Counted from the first letter of the stretch, positions 27,934 through 36,943 are shown. The stretch: 64,000 nucleotides of DNA from an uncultured Saprospiraceae bacterium (GCA_937944245.1 CALDYY010000070.1:1-64000); one strand, 5' to 3'. The notes: generated by a model from the sequence alone, not told the origin. Numbers and translations: made by a program.

Positions 27934-30900
27934 ATGAATTATCTACTCAACAGGCTGATACTGCTTTGGCTTTTTATTAGTATTTTCACTTTCGCTACCC
28001 AAGCGCAATCTCCTTTCTTGGTAACAACCAGTAGCGTTGACAAGACCTACAAAGTCAATGAATGGATGACTTTTGATGTCGTTTCTAACGTAACAGACAG
28101 TGTAAGTTACGAAATTCGATTTGACCGTTATGCCCCCCCTATTCAAAAAGGAAAAATAGGGCTAAAAGCAGGGCAAACAACAAAAATCTTCTTTAAAGCA
28201 GAAGAACCTTGTGCCTTGATTTGTACTGTAAGCACACCTCAATTTTCTGATGTAGAAGGTGCTGTATTTGAGCCTTTCAACATTAAACCACTAGAAGAAG
28301 AACCCAACGATTTTGATGCTTTTTGGCAAGAAGCATTAGCAGAATTAGCCCGTGTACCCATTGACCCTAAGCTGAGTTTTTATGAAGCGACAAATTATTC
28401 TACTACCTATCGGCTCAACTTGGGCATGATTGATGGCAGAAGAGTTTACGGTTTTCTTTCTGTTCCTAAATTAGAAGGAAAGATGCCCGCTGTGGTATCC
28501 TTGCCCTCCTTCGGTGCGGGAACGGGTATTGTACGACCTGTTAATGACATTGCGGAAAACATAGGCGCATTGTCCCTTGCTATCAGTATCCACAATGCCG
28601 AACCAGATGCCGTTGACCCCAGAGCCTACGAGCCAGACAATCTGACCAATCCTAAAGAATATTACCAACGTTATGCAGTATTAGCAGCCGTTCGTGCTAT
28701 TGATTATTTTTTCACACGCTCCGATTTCAATGGCAGTGTAGGGCTAACTGGTGTAAGCCAAGGTGGTGGACTAGTCGTTATGGTAGCAGGTGTGGATAAG
28801 CGCGTGAACGCTATTACTTTTGGTAATCCTACGCACAGCGAGCATTCTGGACTTCGCCATGAACGTGCTACTGGTTTTCCGTATTACCTTGTGCGTGCTA
28901 AAACTGCCTTTAGAGATGAAGTTGTTCTGCAAAAAGTAGCAGAGGCTTCTAAATATTACGACAACATTTATTTTGCTAAACGTTACAAAAATCCATCTTT
29001 TGGTGTTCTAGGTTATGAAGACCAAGTTTGCCCAACGGCAACGAGTTTTGCCGCATTTAATCAATTAAGCGGGAAAAAAATATTACTTAGTGCTACCAAA
29101 TTAGCACACAACAATCCTGGTGAGTATTGGACGCTGCGCTACGATTTTTTCAGACGCTTCTTGGCAGGTGCTGACCGCTCACCACTGCCCTATGTACAGA
29201 TACATAAGGGTTATGAGATTGATGCTGGCAGAGATACTAGCATTCATATCAATAGCCCTTTAATGTTGAATGGCGTGGCAGCATTGCGCAATACCCCTCT
29301 TACAAAAAATATATGTTGGAAAAAATTAAGTGGTGATGGAGAAGTAATTTTTACAAATCCTAATGAGGCAAAAACAAATGTAAATTTTAGCAACACAGGA
29401 GAATATATACTGGTGTTAGAAGTAAGGGATGAAACGCTACTTGGTACAGATAAATTCTACACTTTGATTGACCAAGTGAAAATAACGGTAAAAGAAGCTA
29501 GCCAAGATTTGACCTTAAATTGTCCTAACGACATTCGAGTAGTTACTAGGGAAAACGTAGCGCAAGTCAGTTGGCAAACACCAAGTGTTACAAACGCTTG
29601 TAACCCTCAAGGCATTAACTTAAGATTAACTAATGGGCTATTGCCTAATAGCTTTTTCCCAAGAGGCATTACTCGAATTGCTTATCAAGCGACGGATGCT
29701 TGCAATCAAACAGCAACTTGTTCTTTTCAAGTTGAAGTCATTCAGTCTAATCCTTTGCAAATTGAGTGCCCAAATCGCATGAAAGTTATTGCATGGGAAT
29801 CTACAACTAAAGTAAGTTGGGAATTGCCTCGCGTAAGAAATGCCTGCAACGCTGACCCCGTACAATTGATACAAACACAAGGACTACCTTCGGGAAGTGA
29901 TTTCTTAATAGGGATTCACACCATTACGTATCAAGCCACAGATGCTTGTGGGCAAAAAGCAACTTGTTCTTTTGAAATTGAGGTAATGAAATTGCCACCT
30001 ATGGTGTTAACCTGTTCCAAAGATATTGTTATCAATACCTCACAATCAAGTGTTACAGTAATATGGGATAATCCAAGTGTGGCACATAGCTGCTACAATA
30101 ACAGCGTTCAATTTATACAAACTAAAGGCTTAACACAAGGCAGCGCTTTTCCGATTGGCATTACAGAAATTGAATACAAAGTCAAAAATGACTGTGGACA
30201 AGAAGCAACATGTTCTTTCAAAGTAGAAGTTATTAGCACAGCTCCACCGCTTGAACTAATATGTCCAAGTGATATTTTACTGACTACTATCTCAGAGGAT
30301 GCTACAATTACATGGGAATTGCCACAGGTTAAAAATGCTTGCAATAACTCCTTTGAGTTGATACAAACCATTGGTAAACAACCAAATAGCCTTTTCAAAG
30401 AAGGAAAGCATACAATTACTTATTTGGTTCGCGATGCTTGTGGCAGAACAGCGACCTGCTCTTTTACGGTCGAGGTCATTCGTCAGGAAATTAATTTTGA
30501 GGTGAAATGTCCTAAAAATATGAATTTAACACTACCTCCCGGACAGTGGATTATGCGTGTCTATTGGAATGAGCCTTTAGTAACAACGGACTGCAACTAC
30601 GGTTTGACTGTAAGGAGAATCAAAGGAATACCTAGCGGAAGTTATTTTACGATTGGCATTTCAGAAATTATCTACGAAATAAAGGATGAATGTGGAAATA
30701 GTGCTATTTGTGCCTTCACAGTTGCTATTAAGCCAAGCACTACTAGCAATAGAAATATGAGCGACAACAACATAAGTGATGCACAAAACCTTCGTGTCTA
30801 TCCAAATCCTACTAGCCATCAAATTAATGTAATCATAAACGATGGATGGACAGAACAACCTGCATTTCTGGAAATCGTAGATGTGTTAGGAAGGCTGAAA

Positions 30901-31038
30901 GCACAATACAATATGACAAAAACATTTATCCCTATTGATGTAAGCCATTTCTCTAACGGATGGTACTTCTTACGTATTTTAGATCAAAATAATCAACTAC
31001 TAAAGACAGAAAAATTCATCAAACAAGCCGATAATTAA
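27934..31038 (+). CDS. Secreted acetyl-xylan-esterase-like hydrolase with five HYR repeats, T9SS cargo
   Basis: 1034 residues from the ATG at 27934, with signal peptide to about residue 25. An Ig-like segment is followed by an alpha/beta hydrolase of the acetyl xylan esterase (AXE1/cephalosporin deacetylase) family, about 120-415. Its triad is Ser275 in TGVSQGGG, Asp363 in GYEDQVCP and His392 in KLAHNNP. A PKD/REJ-like domain (about 425-520) leads to five HYR domains (about 83 residues each, 525-940) with paired cysteines (C-P-x-D/N ... N-A-C ... D-x-C-x-x-x-A-x-C). A type A T9SS sorting domain ends the protein. It probably removes acetyl groups from plant or algal polysaccharide at the cell surface, with HYR repeats as disulfide-stapled spacers. 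No glycosidase is adjacent. Confidence 0.88.
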   Translation: MNYLLNRLILLWLFISIFTFATQAQSPFLVTTSSVDKTYKVNEWMTFDVVSNVTDSVSYEIRFDRYAPPIQKGKIGLKAGQTTKIFFKAEEPCALICTVSTPQFSDVEGAVFEPFNIKPLEEEPNDFDAFWQEALAELARVPIDPKLSFYEATNYSTTYRLNLGMIDGRRVYGFLSVPKLEGKMPAVVSLPSFGAGTGIVRPVNDIAENIGALSLAISIHNAEPDAVDPRAYEPDNLTNPKEYYQRYAVLAAVRAIDYFFTRSDFNGSVGLTGVSQGGGLVVMVAGVDKRVNAITFGNPTHSEHSGLRHERATGFPYYLVRAKTAFRDEVVLQKVAEASKYYDNIYFAKRYKNPSFGVLGYEDQVCPTATSFAAFNQLSGKKILLSATKLAHNNPGEYWTLRYDFFRRFLAGADRSPLPYVQIHKGYEIDAGRDTSIHINSPLMLNGVAALRNTPLTKNICWKKLSGDGEVIFTNPNEAKTNVNFSNTGEYILVLEVRDETLLGTDKFYTLIDQVKITVKEASQDLTLNCPNDIRVVTRENVAQVSWQTPSVTNACNPQGINLRLTNGLLPNSFFPRGITRIAYQATDACNQTATCSFQVEVIQSNPLQIECPNRMKVIAWESTTKVSWELPRVRNACNADPVQLIQTQGLPSGSDFLIGIHTITYQATDACGQKATCSFEIEVMKLPPMVLTCSKDIVINTSQSSVTVIWDNPSVAHSCYNNSVQFIQTKGLTQGSAFPIGITEIEYKVKNDCGQEATCSFKVEVISTAPPLELICPSDILLTTISEDATITWELPQVKNACNNSFELIQTIGKQPNSLFKEGKHTITYLVRDACGRTATCSFTVEVIRQEINFEVKCPKNMNLTLPPGQWIMRVYWNEPLVTTDCNYGLTVRRIKGIPSGSYFTIGISEIIYEIKDECGNSAICAFTVAIKPSTTSNRNMSDNNISDAQNLRVYPNPTSHQINVIINDGWTEQPAFLEIVDVLGRLKAQYNMTKTFIPIDVSHFSNGWYFLRILDQNNQLLKTEKFIKQADN

Positions 31039-31048
31039 TATTTACAAT

Positions 31049-31092
31049 GTGAATTGTCCGAATATTTTAGACAATTCACACTCTATTTTTTT
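31049..31092. terminator. Terminator between convergent genes
   Basis: Perfect 10-bp stem GTGAATTGTC / GACAATTCAC followed by a run of T on the plus strand. Confidence 0.8.
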
Positions 31093-31121
31093 TGATTACT
31101 AAGGCTTTAAGATGTTTTAAA

Positions 31122-31733
31122 CTATTGTAAGATAATTTCTTTCTCGTCAATTAGTCTTCTAATATTGATGAGTGCATAACGCATGCGCCCTAAGGCTGTA
31201 TTAATACTTACTCGAGTCAACTTTGCAATTTCTTTAAAACTCATATCCGCATAATGTCTTAAAATGACGACCTCTCTTTGTTCAGGAGGTAACATATCTA
31301 CTAATTTACGGATTCTTTCGTGAGTTTGACTTTTCATAATACTTTCCTCAGCATTATCGTCTGCTACCTGCAATACATCAAAGATGTCAAACGTTTCTGT
31401 TGGAGAAACTTGAGGACGACGTTTTGAGCGACGGAAGTAATCAACGCACATATTGTATGATATACGCATTGCCCACTGCAAAAATTTCCCTTCGTGGTTG
31501 TATTTACCCTTTCTTAGGGTATCAATAATTTTGATGAAGACTTCTTGAAAAATGTCTTCTGCTAGACTCTGATCTTTGACAAATAGATAAATAGAAGTGT
31601 AAATCTTTTGCTGGTGTCTATTAAGCAATATTTCAAAAGAGCGTTCATCTCCTTCAAGGTAATGCTTAATCAATACTTGATCAGAAAAACATAGTTGATC
31701 GCTAAGCGGCATAACTTGCATAACTAAATCCAA
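31122..31733 (-). CDS. ECF-type RNA polymerase sigma factor
   Basis: 203 residues. Region 2 (about 28-95) has FEILLNRHQQKIYTSIYLFV, AEDIFQEVFIKI and WAMRISYNMCVDYFRR. Region 4 (about 140-195) has LPPEQREVVILRHYADMSFK followed by EIAKLTRVSINTALGRMRYA, the recognition helix. No anti-sigma gene lies next to it, so control may be transcriptional or through a distant partner. Possible starts are 31733, 31721 and 31712. The proposed promoter is more than 200 bases upstream, giving a long leader. Confidence 0.92.
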   Translation of the reverse strand: MDLVMQVMPLSDQLCFSDQVLIKHYLEGDERSFEILLNRHQQKIYTSIYLFVKDQSLAEDIFQEVFIKIIDTLRKGKYNHEGKFLQWAMRISYNMCVDYFRRSKRRPQVSPTETFDIFDVLQVADDNAEESIMKSQTHERIRKLVDMLPPEQREVVILRHYADMSFKEIAKLTRVSINTALGRMRYALINIRRLIDEKEIILQ

Positions 31734-32131
31734 TTTAGTTGTTAATAATGTTCGTGGTCTTTAAACTTAATGTAGATTTACCGCTATAGACTATTATTTT
31801 TGGAAAGTGATTTAATCGGTTGTTGACAAATATCTTAAAATACTATAGCTAAATTAATTTAAAAATTAATACAATCACACAATAAAACAACTATTAACTA
31901 AAATTTAACCATAGTCAACTATTTTGACATATTGCTTTTCTTTTCCATAGCAAAGATACATCACCTTTTTAAATTTCCTAATGTAATTTTTCCATATCCC
32001 TAATTTTACCCGTTGATTTAAAAAATTACATTAGGAACCCTATACATTATCATATGACGCCTTCTGAGTAATGTTACCAAATTATCAAAAATTTATTTTC
32101 TTTTTTGACGAAAAAAAATCAAAAAAGGTTC
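31734..32131. other. Long AT-rich leader/upstream region of the sigma gene
   Basis: No ORF of note on either strand. It holds the minus-strand -7 element at 31951-31958 and much A/T-run sequence. If that promoter is used, the sigma mRNA has an untranslated leader of about 215 bases, long enough for regulation. Confidence 0.45.
31951..31958 (-). promoter_or_regulatory. -7 element for the ECF sigma gene
   Basis: Minus-strand TATCTTTG matches TAnnTTTG; no -33 element recognised. Confidence 0.4.
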
Positions 32132-32173
32132 AAAAAAAAGACCTACACCCAAAACAATTGGAGAAGGTGTAGG
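32132..32173 (-). terminator. Rho-independent terminator of the kinase transcript
   Basis: On the minus strand CCTACACC, a 16-base loop, GGTGTAGG, then a run of eight T. It lies about 190 bases after the TPR-kinase stop and separates that transcript from the sigma gene. The 190 bases between hold no ORF longer than about 12 codons. Confidence 0.85.
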
Positions 32174-32362
32174 ACGAATTAAAACATACTATGAGAAAAC
32201 TTTAAGCGAAGATAAGTGAGATGACATACTTTGTGTGCTTGTTTTAGGGAACGGTAGCCATTTATCAGAAAACGGTAGGTTTGAATCTTAAAGCGTATTT
32301 TAAATCTATACTTATTAAATTTATTTTTAATATATTCAATTTCCGTTTCTTACACACCTTTG

Positions 32363-34285
32363 TTATTTTATTTCTAATTCCATAATAGGAATTAAAACTT
32401 CCACGCGCGTTCCCAAAGGTTCTCCGGTGTTAGTATCCTCAAGGTCAATAATTCGTACAAAACTCTTATTGTCTTCTGATTCGTGTAGTATTTGTAACCG
32501 CGTTTCTGTAATACTTGTACCCATTGATTTGTGGTTATGATGCTGTACTGTTTGCTGAAGATGTTTAGCGGCTTTCCTTCCGATTCCGTTATCTTCTATC
32601 ACACAAAGGATAATGTTGTCATCTTCCTCAAGCATCAAAAACTCTACTCGAATCCACCCATTTTCTTTGGGTCGAAGCCCATGTTCTATGGCGTTCTCCA
32701 CATAAGGTTGCACAATCATTGTGGGTACACCAATAATATCATCCTCAATTTCTTCATCCACCACAATAGTATATTTTAGCTTATCACCAAACCTTAACTT
32801 AGCATTTATTTCGAGGTAGTCCATTAAAAACTCCATCTCTTCTTCTAGTGATATGATTTCTTGTTCAGAGTATTCCAAACTGCGTCGCATAAGTTTAGCA
32901 AACTTGGAAAGGTATTTTGCTGCTAGGGTTACATCGTTGGAAGTAATATAATTTTGGATAGAATTAAGGGCATTAAACATAAAATGCGGATTCATCTGCG
33001 CTCGCAAAGCCTTGAGTTGCAACTGTGTAGCCTTCAGCTTAAGCAATTCCGTTTCTCTGCGTTTTTTCTCTGCATCATATTTTACTTCCAATTCTATTCG
33101 CTCTCGCTTACTTACCTGATCCTCATAGAGTTGATCCATGCGATCATGTTCTACTAAGTAATCATAAGCCATTTTATGATTGCCCAAATCAGCATAGAAG
33201 GTAGCAATACTCTTACAAACTTCTGACAGTAGCCGATAATCTTCGATGATTTCTGCATAAGCATAGGCATTATCAAAGTGGTGCAATGCACGTTCGTGTT
33301 CCCCTAATTCAGCATAAAGTTGTGCCTTCCAGCTATCCAGTATAGAAAAATTATAGAAATCTCTTGTTGAATTTTCTTCATAAAGTTGCTCCGCACGATT
33401 GAAAAAGTCCAATGCCTGATCATACAATTTACGGTCGAGATAGCAATGCCCAAGATTAGCATACGCACTAGCCCTAGCCTGAAGGCTAACATCATCTTTG
33501 ACATTAATGGCTTTCCAAAAGTAAACTTCGGCGCTATCATCGTCATCCAACGCCATGTAACCATTCCCCACATTGAGATAATGCCATGAAAGTCGAGGGC
33601 GAATATCCATTGTTTCGCACATATTGACCACTCGAAGGTAAGCCTTTACACTTTGCTCATGCTGATTGTTTTGCTCATAAATTTTACCTAAACCACTGTT
33701 AATGAGCGTCAAAAAGTAATAGTCTTTAATCGTTAACTTTGAAGTTAGCGCACTAATACCTTTATCCGCTTCCAGCAGTAATTCGACCGATTTCGAGTAG
33801 TTGTTGTCGTACAAATTCAAATAGCCTTCGCGACAAAGAATGCGCGTTTGCAATCGCTCGTCTGGGAAAGATTGCAATTTTTTCTCTGCTTTACGCAAAA
33901 ATGCCATTGCCGACTCCATTTTATTGAGATTAGTGCAAGTGCCTGCATAGTCAATAAATGCTTCCGCTTGTTGTATGGCGGAGCCGCGCTCGTTGAGCAA
34001 ATCAATCGCCTGCAAAAAGTGAATTTCTGCTAGAAAAAAATTATACAGTTGGTTCTCAACAATAGCTGTGTTCAAGTGGAAATTCAACTTTAAATCGGGA
34101 ATATTCCAATTTAACAGCAGTTGCTGTTGTTCTGAGAGTAACGCTCTTGCTTTAGCAACGTCTGTGTAAGCGTAATGGCTTGCAAGTTGATCAATTAAAA
34201 TAACACGCTGTTGCTTATCTTTTTGATGCGCCAGTTTTTGCTCTAAATATTTAATGTTGGTATCGTAATCCCTATGTACTGTCAA
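32363..34285 (-). CDS. Soluble TPR-domain LytS-type histidine kinase
   Basis: 640 residues. About 1-385 are TPR-like helical repeats (for example ARASAYANLGHCYLDRKLYD, ALHHFDNAYAYAEIIEDYRL), then a charged coiled coil (about 385-425). The His_kinase motif LRAQMNPHFMFNALNSIQNY carries the phosphoacceptor His. The ATPase domain shows ENAIEHGLRP and EDNGIGRKAA. Relatives usually have a signal peptide and a membrane helix between the TPRs and the kinase core; I see neither, so this kinase should be cytoplasmic. No ATG is available near the N-terminus; TTG at 34285 is the best start, with an in-frame TGA at 34312-34310. It lies 80 bases after the double-glycine peptide gene and downstream of a LytTR regulator, its likely partner. 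Confidence 0.9.
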   Translation of the reverse strand: MTVHRDYDTNIKYLEQKLAHQKDKQQRVILIDQLASHYAYTDVAKARALLSEQQQLLLNWNIPDLKLNFHLNTAIVENQLYNFFLAEIHFLQAIDLLNERGSAIQQAEAFIDYAGTCTNLNKMESAMAFLRKAEKKLQSFPDERLQTRILCREGYLNLYDNNYSKSVELLLEADKGISALTSKLTIKDYYFLTLINSGLGKIYEQNNQHEQSVKAYLRVVNMCETMDIRPRLSWHYLNVGNGYMALDDDDSAEVYFWKAINVKDDVSLQARASAYANLGHCYLDRKLYDQALDFFNRAEQLYEENSTRDFYNFSILDSWKAQLYAELGEHERALHHFDNAYAYAEIIEDYRLLSEVCKSIATFYADLGNHKMAYDYLVEHDRMDQLYEDQVSKRERIELEVKYDAEKKRRETELLKLKATQLQLKALRAQMNPHFMFNALNSIQNYITSNDVTLAAKYLSKFAKLMRRSLEYSEQEIISLEEEMEFLMDYLEINAKLRFGDKLKYTIVVDEEIEDDIIGVPTMIVQPYVENAIEHGLRPKENGWIRVEFLMLEEDDNIILCVIEDNGIGRKAAKHLQQTVQHHNHKSMGTSITETRLQILHESEDNKSFVRIIDLEDTNTGEPLGTRVEVLIPIMELEIK

Positions 34286-34365
34286 TGGAATATAAATTAG
34301 TGTGCCCCTTCAATTCTATTATTTGAGGTAACATTTCAGGTAGTATAATAGTATAGGCAATCCAT

Positions 34366-34506
34366 TTATTGAGGCACTATATTTCCACAACCGTTACGAT
34401 TACCCCACTTTTTTATTTTTTTACCGCCTTTGAGTTTATCTTGCTGCTCTTTTGGAATTTCATTTTTTCCTTCCAAAGAAGATAGTGTTTTTCTTTTCTT
34501 TCCCAT
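34366..34506 (-). CDS. 46-residue double-glycine leader peptide
   Basis: Found by reading the gap between the regulator and kinase genes. An ATG at 34506 opens 46 codons ending in TAA. The N-terminal part is Lys-rich (MGKKRKTLSSLEGK); then EIPKEQQDKLKGG ends in a Gly-Gly at residues 27-28. This is the shape of double-glycine leaders cut by C39 peptidases and of the Bacteroidota natural-product precursor leaders. The 18-residue tail (KKIKKWGNRNGCGNIVPQ) is basic with a single cysteine. A minus-strand -7 element lies about 108 bases upstream. No transporter or modifying enzyme is in the window. It could be a pheromone, bacteriocin or modified-peptide precursor; chance ORF is not excluded. Confidence 0.55.
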   Translation of the reverse strand: MGKKRKTLSSLEGKNEIPKEQQDKLKGGKKIKKWGNRNGCGNIVPQ

Positions 34507-34613
34507 AGTGTCTTATGTATTACACAGACTTTCAGTGTAAACAGAGCTAAAATAAGGAAGTTTGTTACCCATATTTCTTCAATATATACACAAAAAACCT
34601 GAAGGTGGACAAT

Positions 34614-34621
34614 CAAATTTA
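34614..34621 (-). promoter_or_regulatory. -7 element before the small peptide gene
   Basis: Minus-strand TAAATTTG, matching TAnnTTTG, about 108 bases before the peptide ATG. Slightly upstream, 34640-34668 forms an 8-bp inverted repeat TAGGTAAA / TTTACCTA that could be an operator or weak terminator of the regulator gene. Confidence 0.35.
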
Positions 34622-34776
34622 TTCAAAAACGCAATTACATAGGTAAAGTTACAAATCTTTTTTACCTAAGTGTAATGAAAATACGACGATAACATATATG
34701 GATAACCATAATGTATTCCTTTTTGATTGCTGTGTCTTTATACTGAAGTTTTTTTTTACATAGAAGGGTTTTATTA

Positions 34777-35589
34777 CTACAAGCCCTCTTGTAAGCGTTT
34801 CATTTGTTCCATAAAAGTTGGACGACGACGGCGTGAAACTTCAATTTTCATACCGTCGTCCATAATTAAATAACCTCCTTCGCCTTTCACAAACTTGCGC
34901 ATGAAATTCAAATTAATTACATGGCGTTTGTGAACGCGATAGAAGTTGAAGGGAACAAGTAACTCTTCGTATGATTTAATCGTCTTTGATGCGGTAATCC
35001 GCTCTCCTGTCACTAAGAATATATGGGTATAGTTGTCGTCAGCTTCAAAGCGCATAATATCCACAATGTTGACAAAATAAATGCCATCCAAAGCAGAAAT
35101 ACTCATTTTCTTGAAAGCATTGGGGTTGTTGAAGTAAGTGTTGAATATTTCTAAACGATTGTTGATGTGGCTACTTCTTTTTTGATACACACGCTCCATT
35201 GTTTCTTTCAGCGCATCGGGGTCAATTGGTTTTACAATGTAACCAATGGAACTATATTCACAGGCTTTTATGGCATACTCCTCAAATGCTGTAACAAAAA
35301 CTACCTCAAAGCTAATCGGCGATAATTCATTGAGTATTTGAAACACCTGACCATCAGGTAAGTTGATGTCTAGAAATGCAACATCTGGCTCAACACCCGG
35401 AGTAGAAAGCAACTGAATACCCTCCTTTACGCTTCTTGCTTCACCAATCAATTCAATTTCAGGGCAGTATTGGCTTAACAAATTTTTTAGATTGTTCAAT
35501 CCTTTTTCTTCATCTTCTACAATAATCGCCTTTAAAATCTCTGTTTTTGGCTTAGGTGTATTCGATGGTACTCGTGTTGTGGCTTCCAT
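34777..35589 (-). CDS. LytTR-family response regulator
   Basis: 270 residues from the ATG at 35589; the upstream extension to 35628 has no family support. The receiver domain (about 18-135) has acidic pocket VEDEE (Glu25-Asp26), phosphoacceptor Asp74 in FLDINLPDG, VTAFEEYA and the lysine in YIVKPID. The LytTR DNA-binding domain (about 165-262) shows IVDIMRFEADDNYTHIFLV and FYRVHKRHVINLNFMRKF. Such regulators bind paired direct repeats. Its neighbour is the TPR kinase, with the small peptide gene between; together they form an RR-peptide-HK locus. Confidence 0.93.
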   Translation of the reverse strand: MEATTRVPSNTPKPKTEILKAIIVEDEEKGLNNLKNLLSQYCPEIELIGEARSVKEGIQLLSTPGVEPDVAFLDINLPDGQVFQILNELSPISFEVVFVTAFEEYAIKACEYSSIGYIVKPIDPDALKETMERVYQKRSSHINNRLEIFNTYFNNPNAFKKMSISALDGIYFVNIVDIMRFEADDNYTHIFLVTGERITASKTIKSYEELLVPFNFYRVHKRHVINLNFMRKFVKGEGGYLIMDDGMKIEVSRRRRPTFMEQMKRLQEGL

Positions 35590-35712
35590 AATCTTTGAAT
35601 GTTTAGTGTGTGTGTCAGTACAGTTCAACTTACTTGGTTATTGAACACCAAATTCAAAAGTTTATTTTACGGAAATGAATTATTTTTTTATTTAATGTGT
35701 ATTTGCTTCCAA

Positions 35713-36540
35713 TTACCATCCTCCCGATGCGCCACCACCGCCAAAGCTACCGCCACCGAAACCACCAAATCCACCGCCGCCACCACCAGACCAATTACCT
35801 CCGCCACCCGTCCAGCCACCACCGCCTGGCATAATGACCCAGCCACCGCTACCGCCTCTACCTTGATAGCGACCACCTCGATAGTACCCGCCATCGTCAT
35901 TACCGCCACCTCCTTTTAAGTTAGCGACGATAACTATAAATAAAATGAGCAAAAAAAGCATCAACATAAATGGCAATATACTATCCTCATCACTAGAGTC
36001 CGCTTTGTATTCTCCACTGCCAAGTTGAAAAATAATATCTGTTGCTCTATCTAAACCATTGTAATAATTTTGCTCTCTAAATGCAGGACCAATAACGTTA
36101 TCTATAATGCGCTTCGACATCGCGTCGGTTAAGAAACCCTCCACACCATAACCAGTGGAAATTCTCAACTTTCGGTCATCGAATGCTACATAAATGAGAA
36201 TCCCATTATCTTTTTGCTTGTCGCCTATGCCCCATTGTTCGGCAAGGCGCTGAGTATAATCTACAATGTCGTTGCCTTCAAGCGATCGCTCAATGACAAT
36301 AGCTATCTGGGTGGAAGTAGAATCATTGTAAGCTACCAGTTTTTGCTCTAGACTATTGCGTTCTGCCGAACTTAGCAAGTTAACATAGTCGTTCACCAAA
36401 CGCGGAGGCGAAGGGCGAGCAGGAATAGACTTTTGGGCGAATCCTATTTGTGGAATCATCCAAGATAGAAATATTACCCAAAAGCTATATTTTGAAATTA
36501 TTATATTAACTGCTATATGAGATTTCATCTGGTAGTTCAT
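35713..36540 (-). CDS. TPM-domain membrane protein with Gly-rich tail
   Basis: 275 residues. Signal peptide (to about residue 36), TPM domain about 48-170 (VNDYVNLLSSAERNSLEQKL, TQIAIVIERSLEG, WGIGDKQKDNGILIYVAFDD, STGYGVEGFLTD), one membrane helix near 188-207, and a tail from 210 that is mostly Gly with Trp, Tyr and Arg, ending GGASGGW. This is the YgcG layout found next to LemA in many bacteria. TPM domains act in photosystem repair in plants; the bacterial role is unclear. Its start overlaps the preceding gene by 35 bases. Confidence 0.9.
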   Translation of the reverse strand: MNYQMKSHIAVNIIISKYSFWVIFLSWMIPQIGFAQKSIPARPSPPRLVNDYVNLLSSAERNSLEQKLVAYNDSTSTQIAIVIERSLEGNDIVDYTQRLAEQWGIGDKQKDNGILIYVAFDDRKLRISTGYGVEGFLTDAMSKRIIDNVIGPAFREQNYYNGLDRATDIIFQLGSGEYKADSSDEDSILPFMLMLFLLILFIVIVANLKGGGGNDDGGYYRGGRYQGRGGSGGWVIMPGGGGWTGGGGNWSGGGGGGFGGFGGGSFGGGGASGGW

Positions 36541-36943
36541 TTACATCTTTATTATCATGAGGGAAGTGCGCCTTTAGTTTTTCACCCACCATTTCAATGC
36601 TTTTGGTAATGCCTTGTTCATATTGTCCTTCTTTAAAATGTTGTTGCAGCACTTCTTTTATATCTTCCCAAAAATGAGGCGGTACTACTCGATTAATTCC
36701 TTCATCGCCAAGAATCACAAAACTTTTTCTTTCTGGCACAATAAAAAATAGCACTCCATTGCGGGCTTGTGTTTTTTTCATGCCTAATATCTTGAATGTT
36801 TTTTGTGCAGCTTTCATTATCTCCCCTTTACATTTGTCTTCCAAGTGTACACGAATTTCACCACTAGTGTTCTTTTCCGCTTTACGGATGGTTTCTACAA
36901 TTCTATCACCTTCCTCTGGTGTAAAAAAATTAATCATTGCCAA
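36506..36943 (-). CDS. Small TPM-domain protein
   Basis: 145 residues, no signal peptide (an ATG at 36937 is also possible). TPM domain: FTPEEGDRIVETIRKAEKNT, SGEIRVHLED, ARNGVLFFIVPERKSFVILG and HFWEDIKEVLQQHFKEGQYE. It is cytoplasmic or membrane-peripheral by sequence. It lies between lemA and the large TPM gene and overlaps the latter, so all three form one operon. Confidence 0.9.
   Translation of the reverse strand: MAMINFFTPEEGDRIVETIRKAEKNTSGEIRVHLEDKCKGEIMKAAQKTFKILGMKKTQARNGVLFFIVPERKSFVILGDEGINRVVPPHFWEDIKEVLQQHFKEGQYEQGITKSIEMVGEKLKAHFPHDNKDVNELPDEISYSS

Noticed and set aside
34413-34616. 67-codon minus-strand frame overlapping the small peptide gene
   Set aside because: It is in another frame from the double-glycine ORF, has no family features, and its start lies within the proposed promoter region.
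35599-35919. 106-codon plus-strand frame rich in Thr and Ala
   Set aside because: It mirrors the Gly-rich tail codons of the TPM protein on the minus strand, a known cause of long shadow frames.
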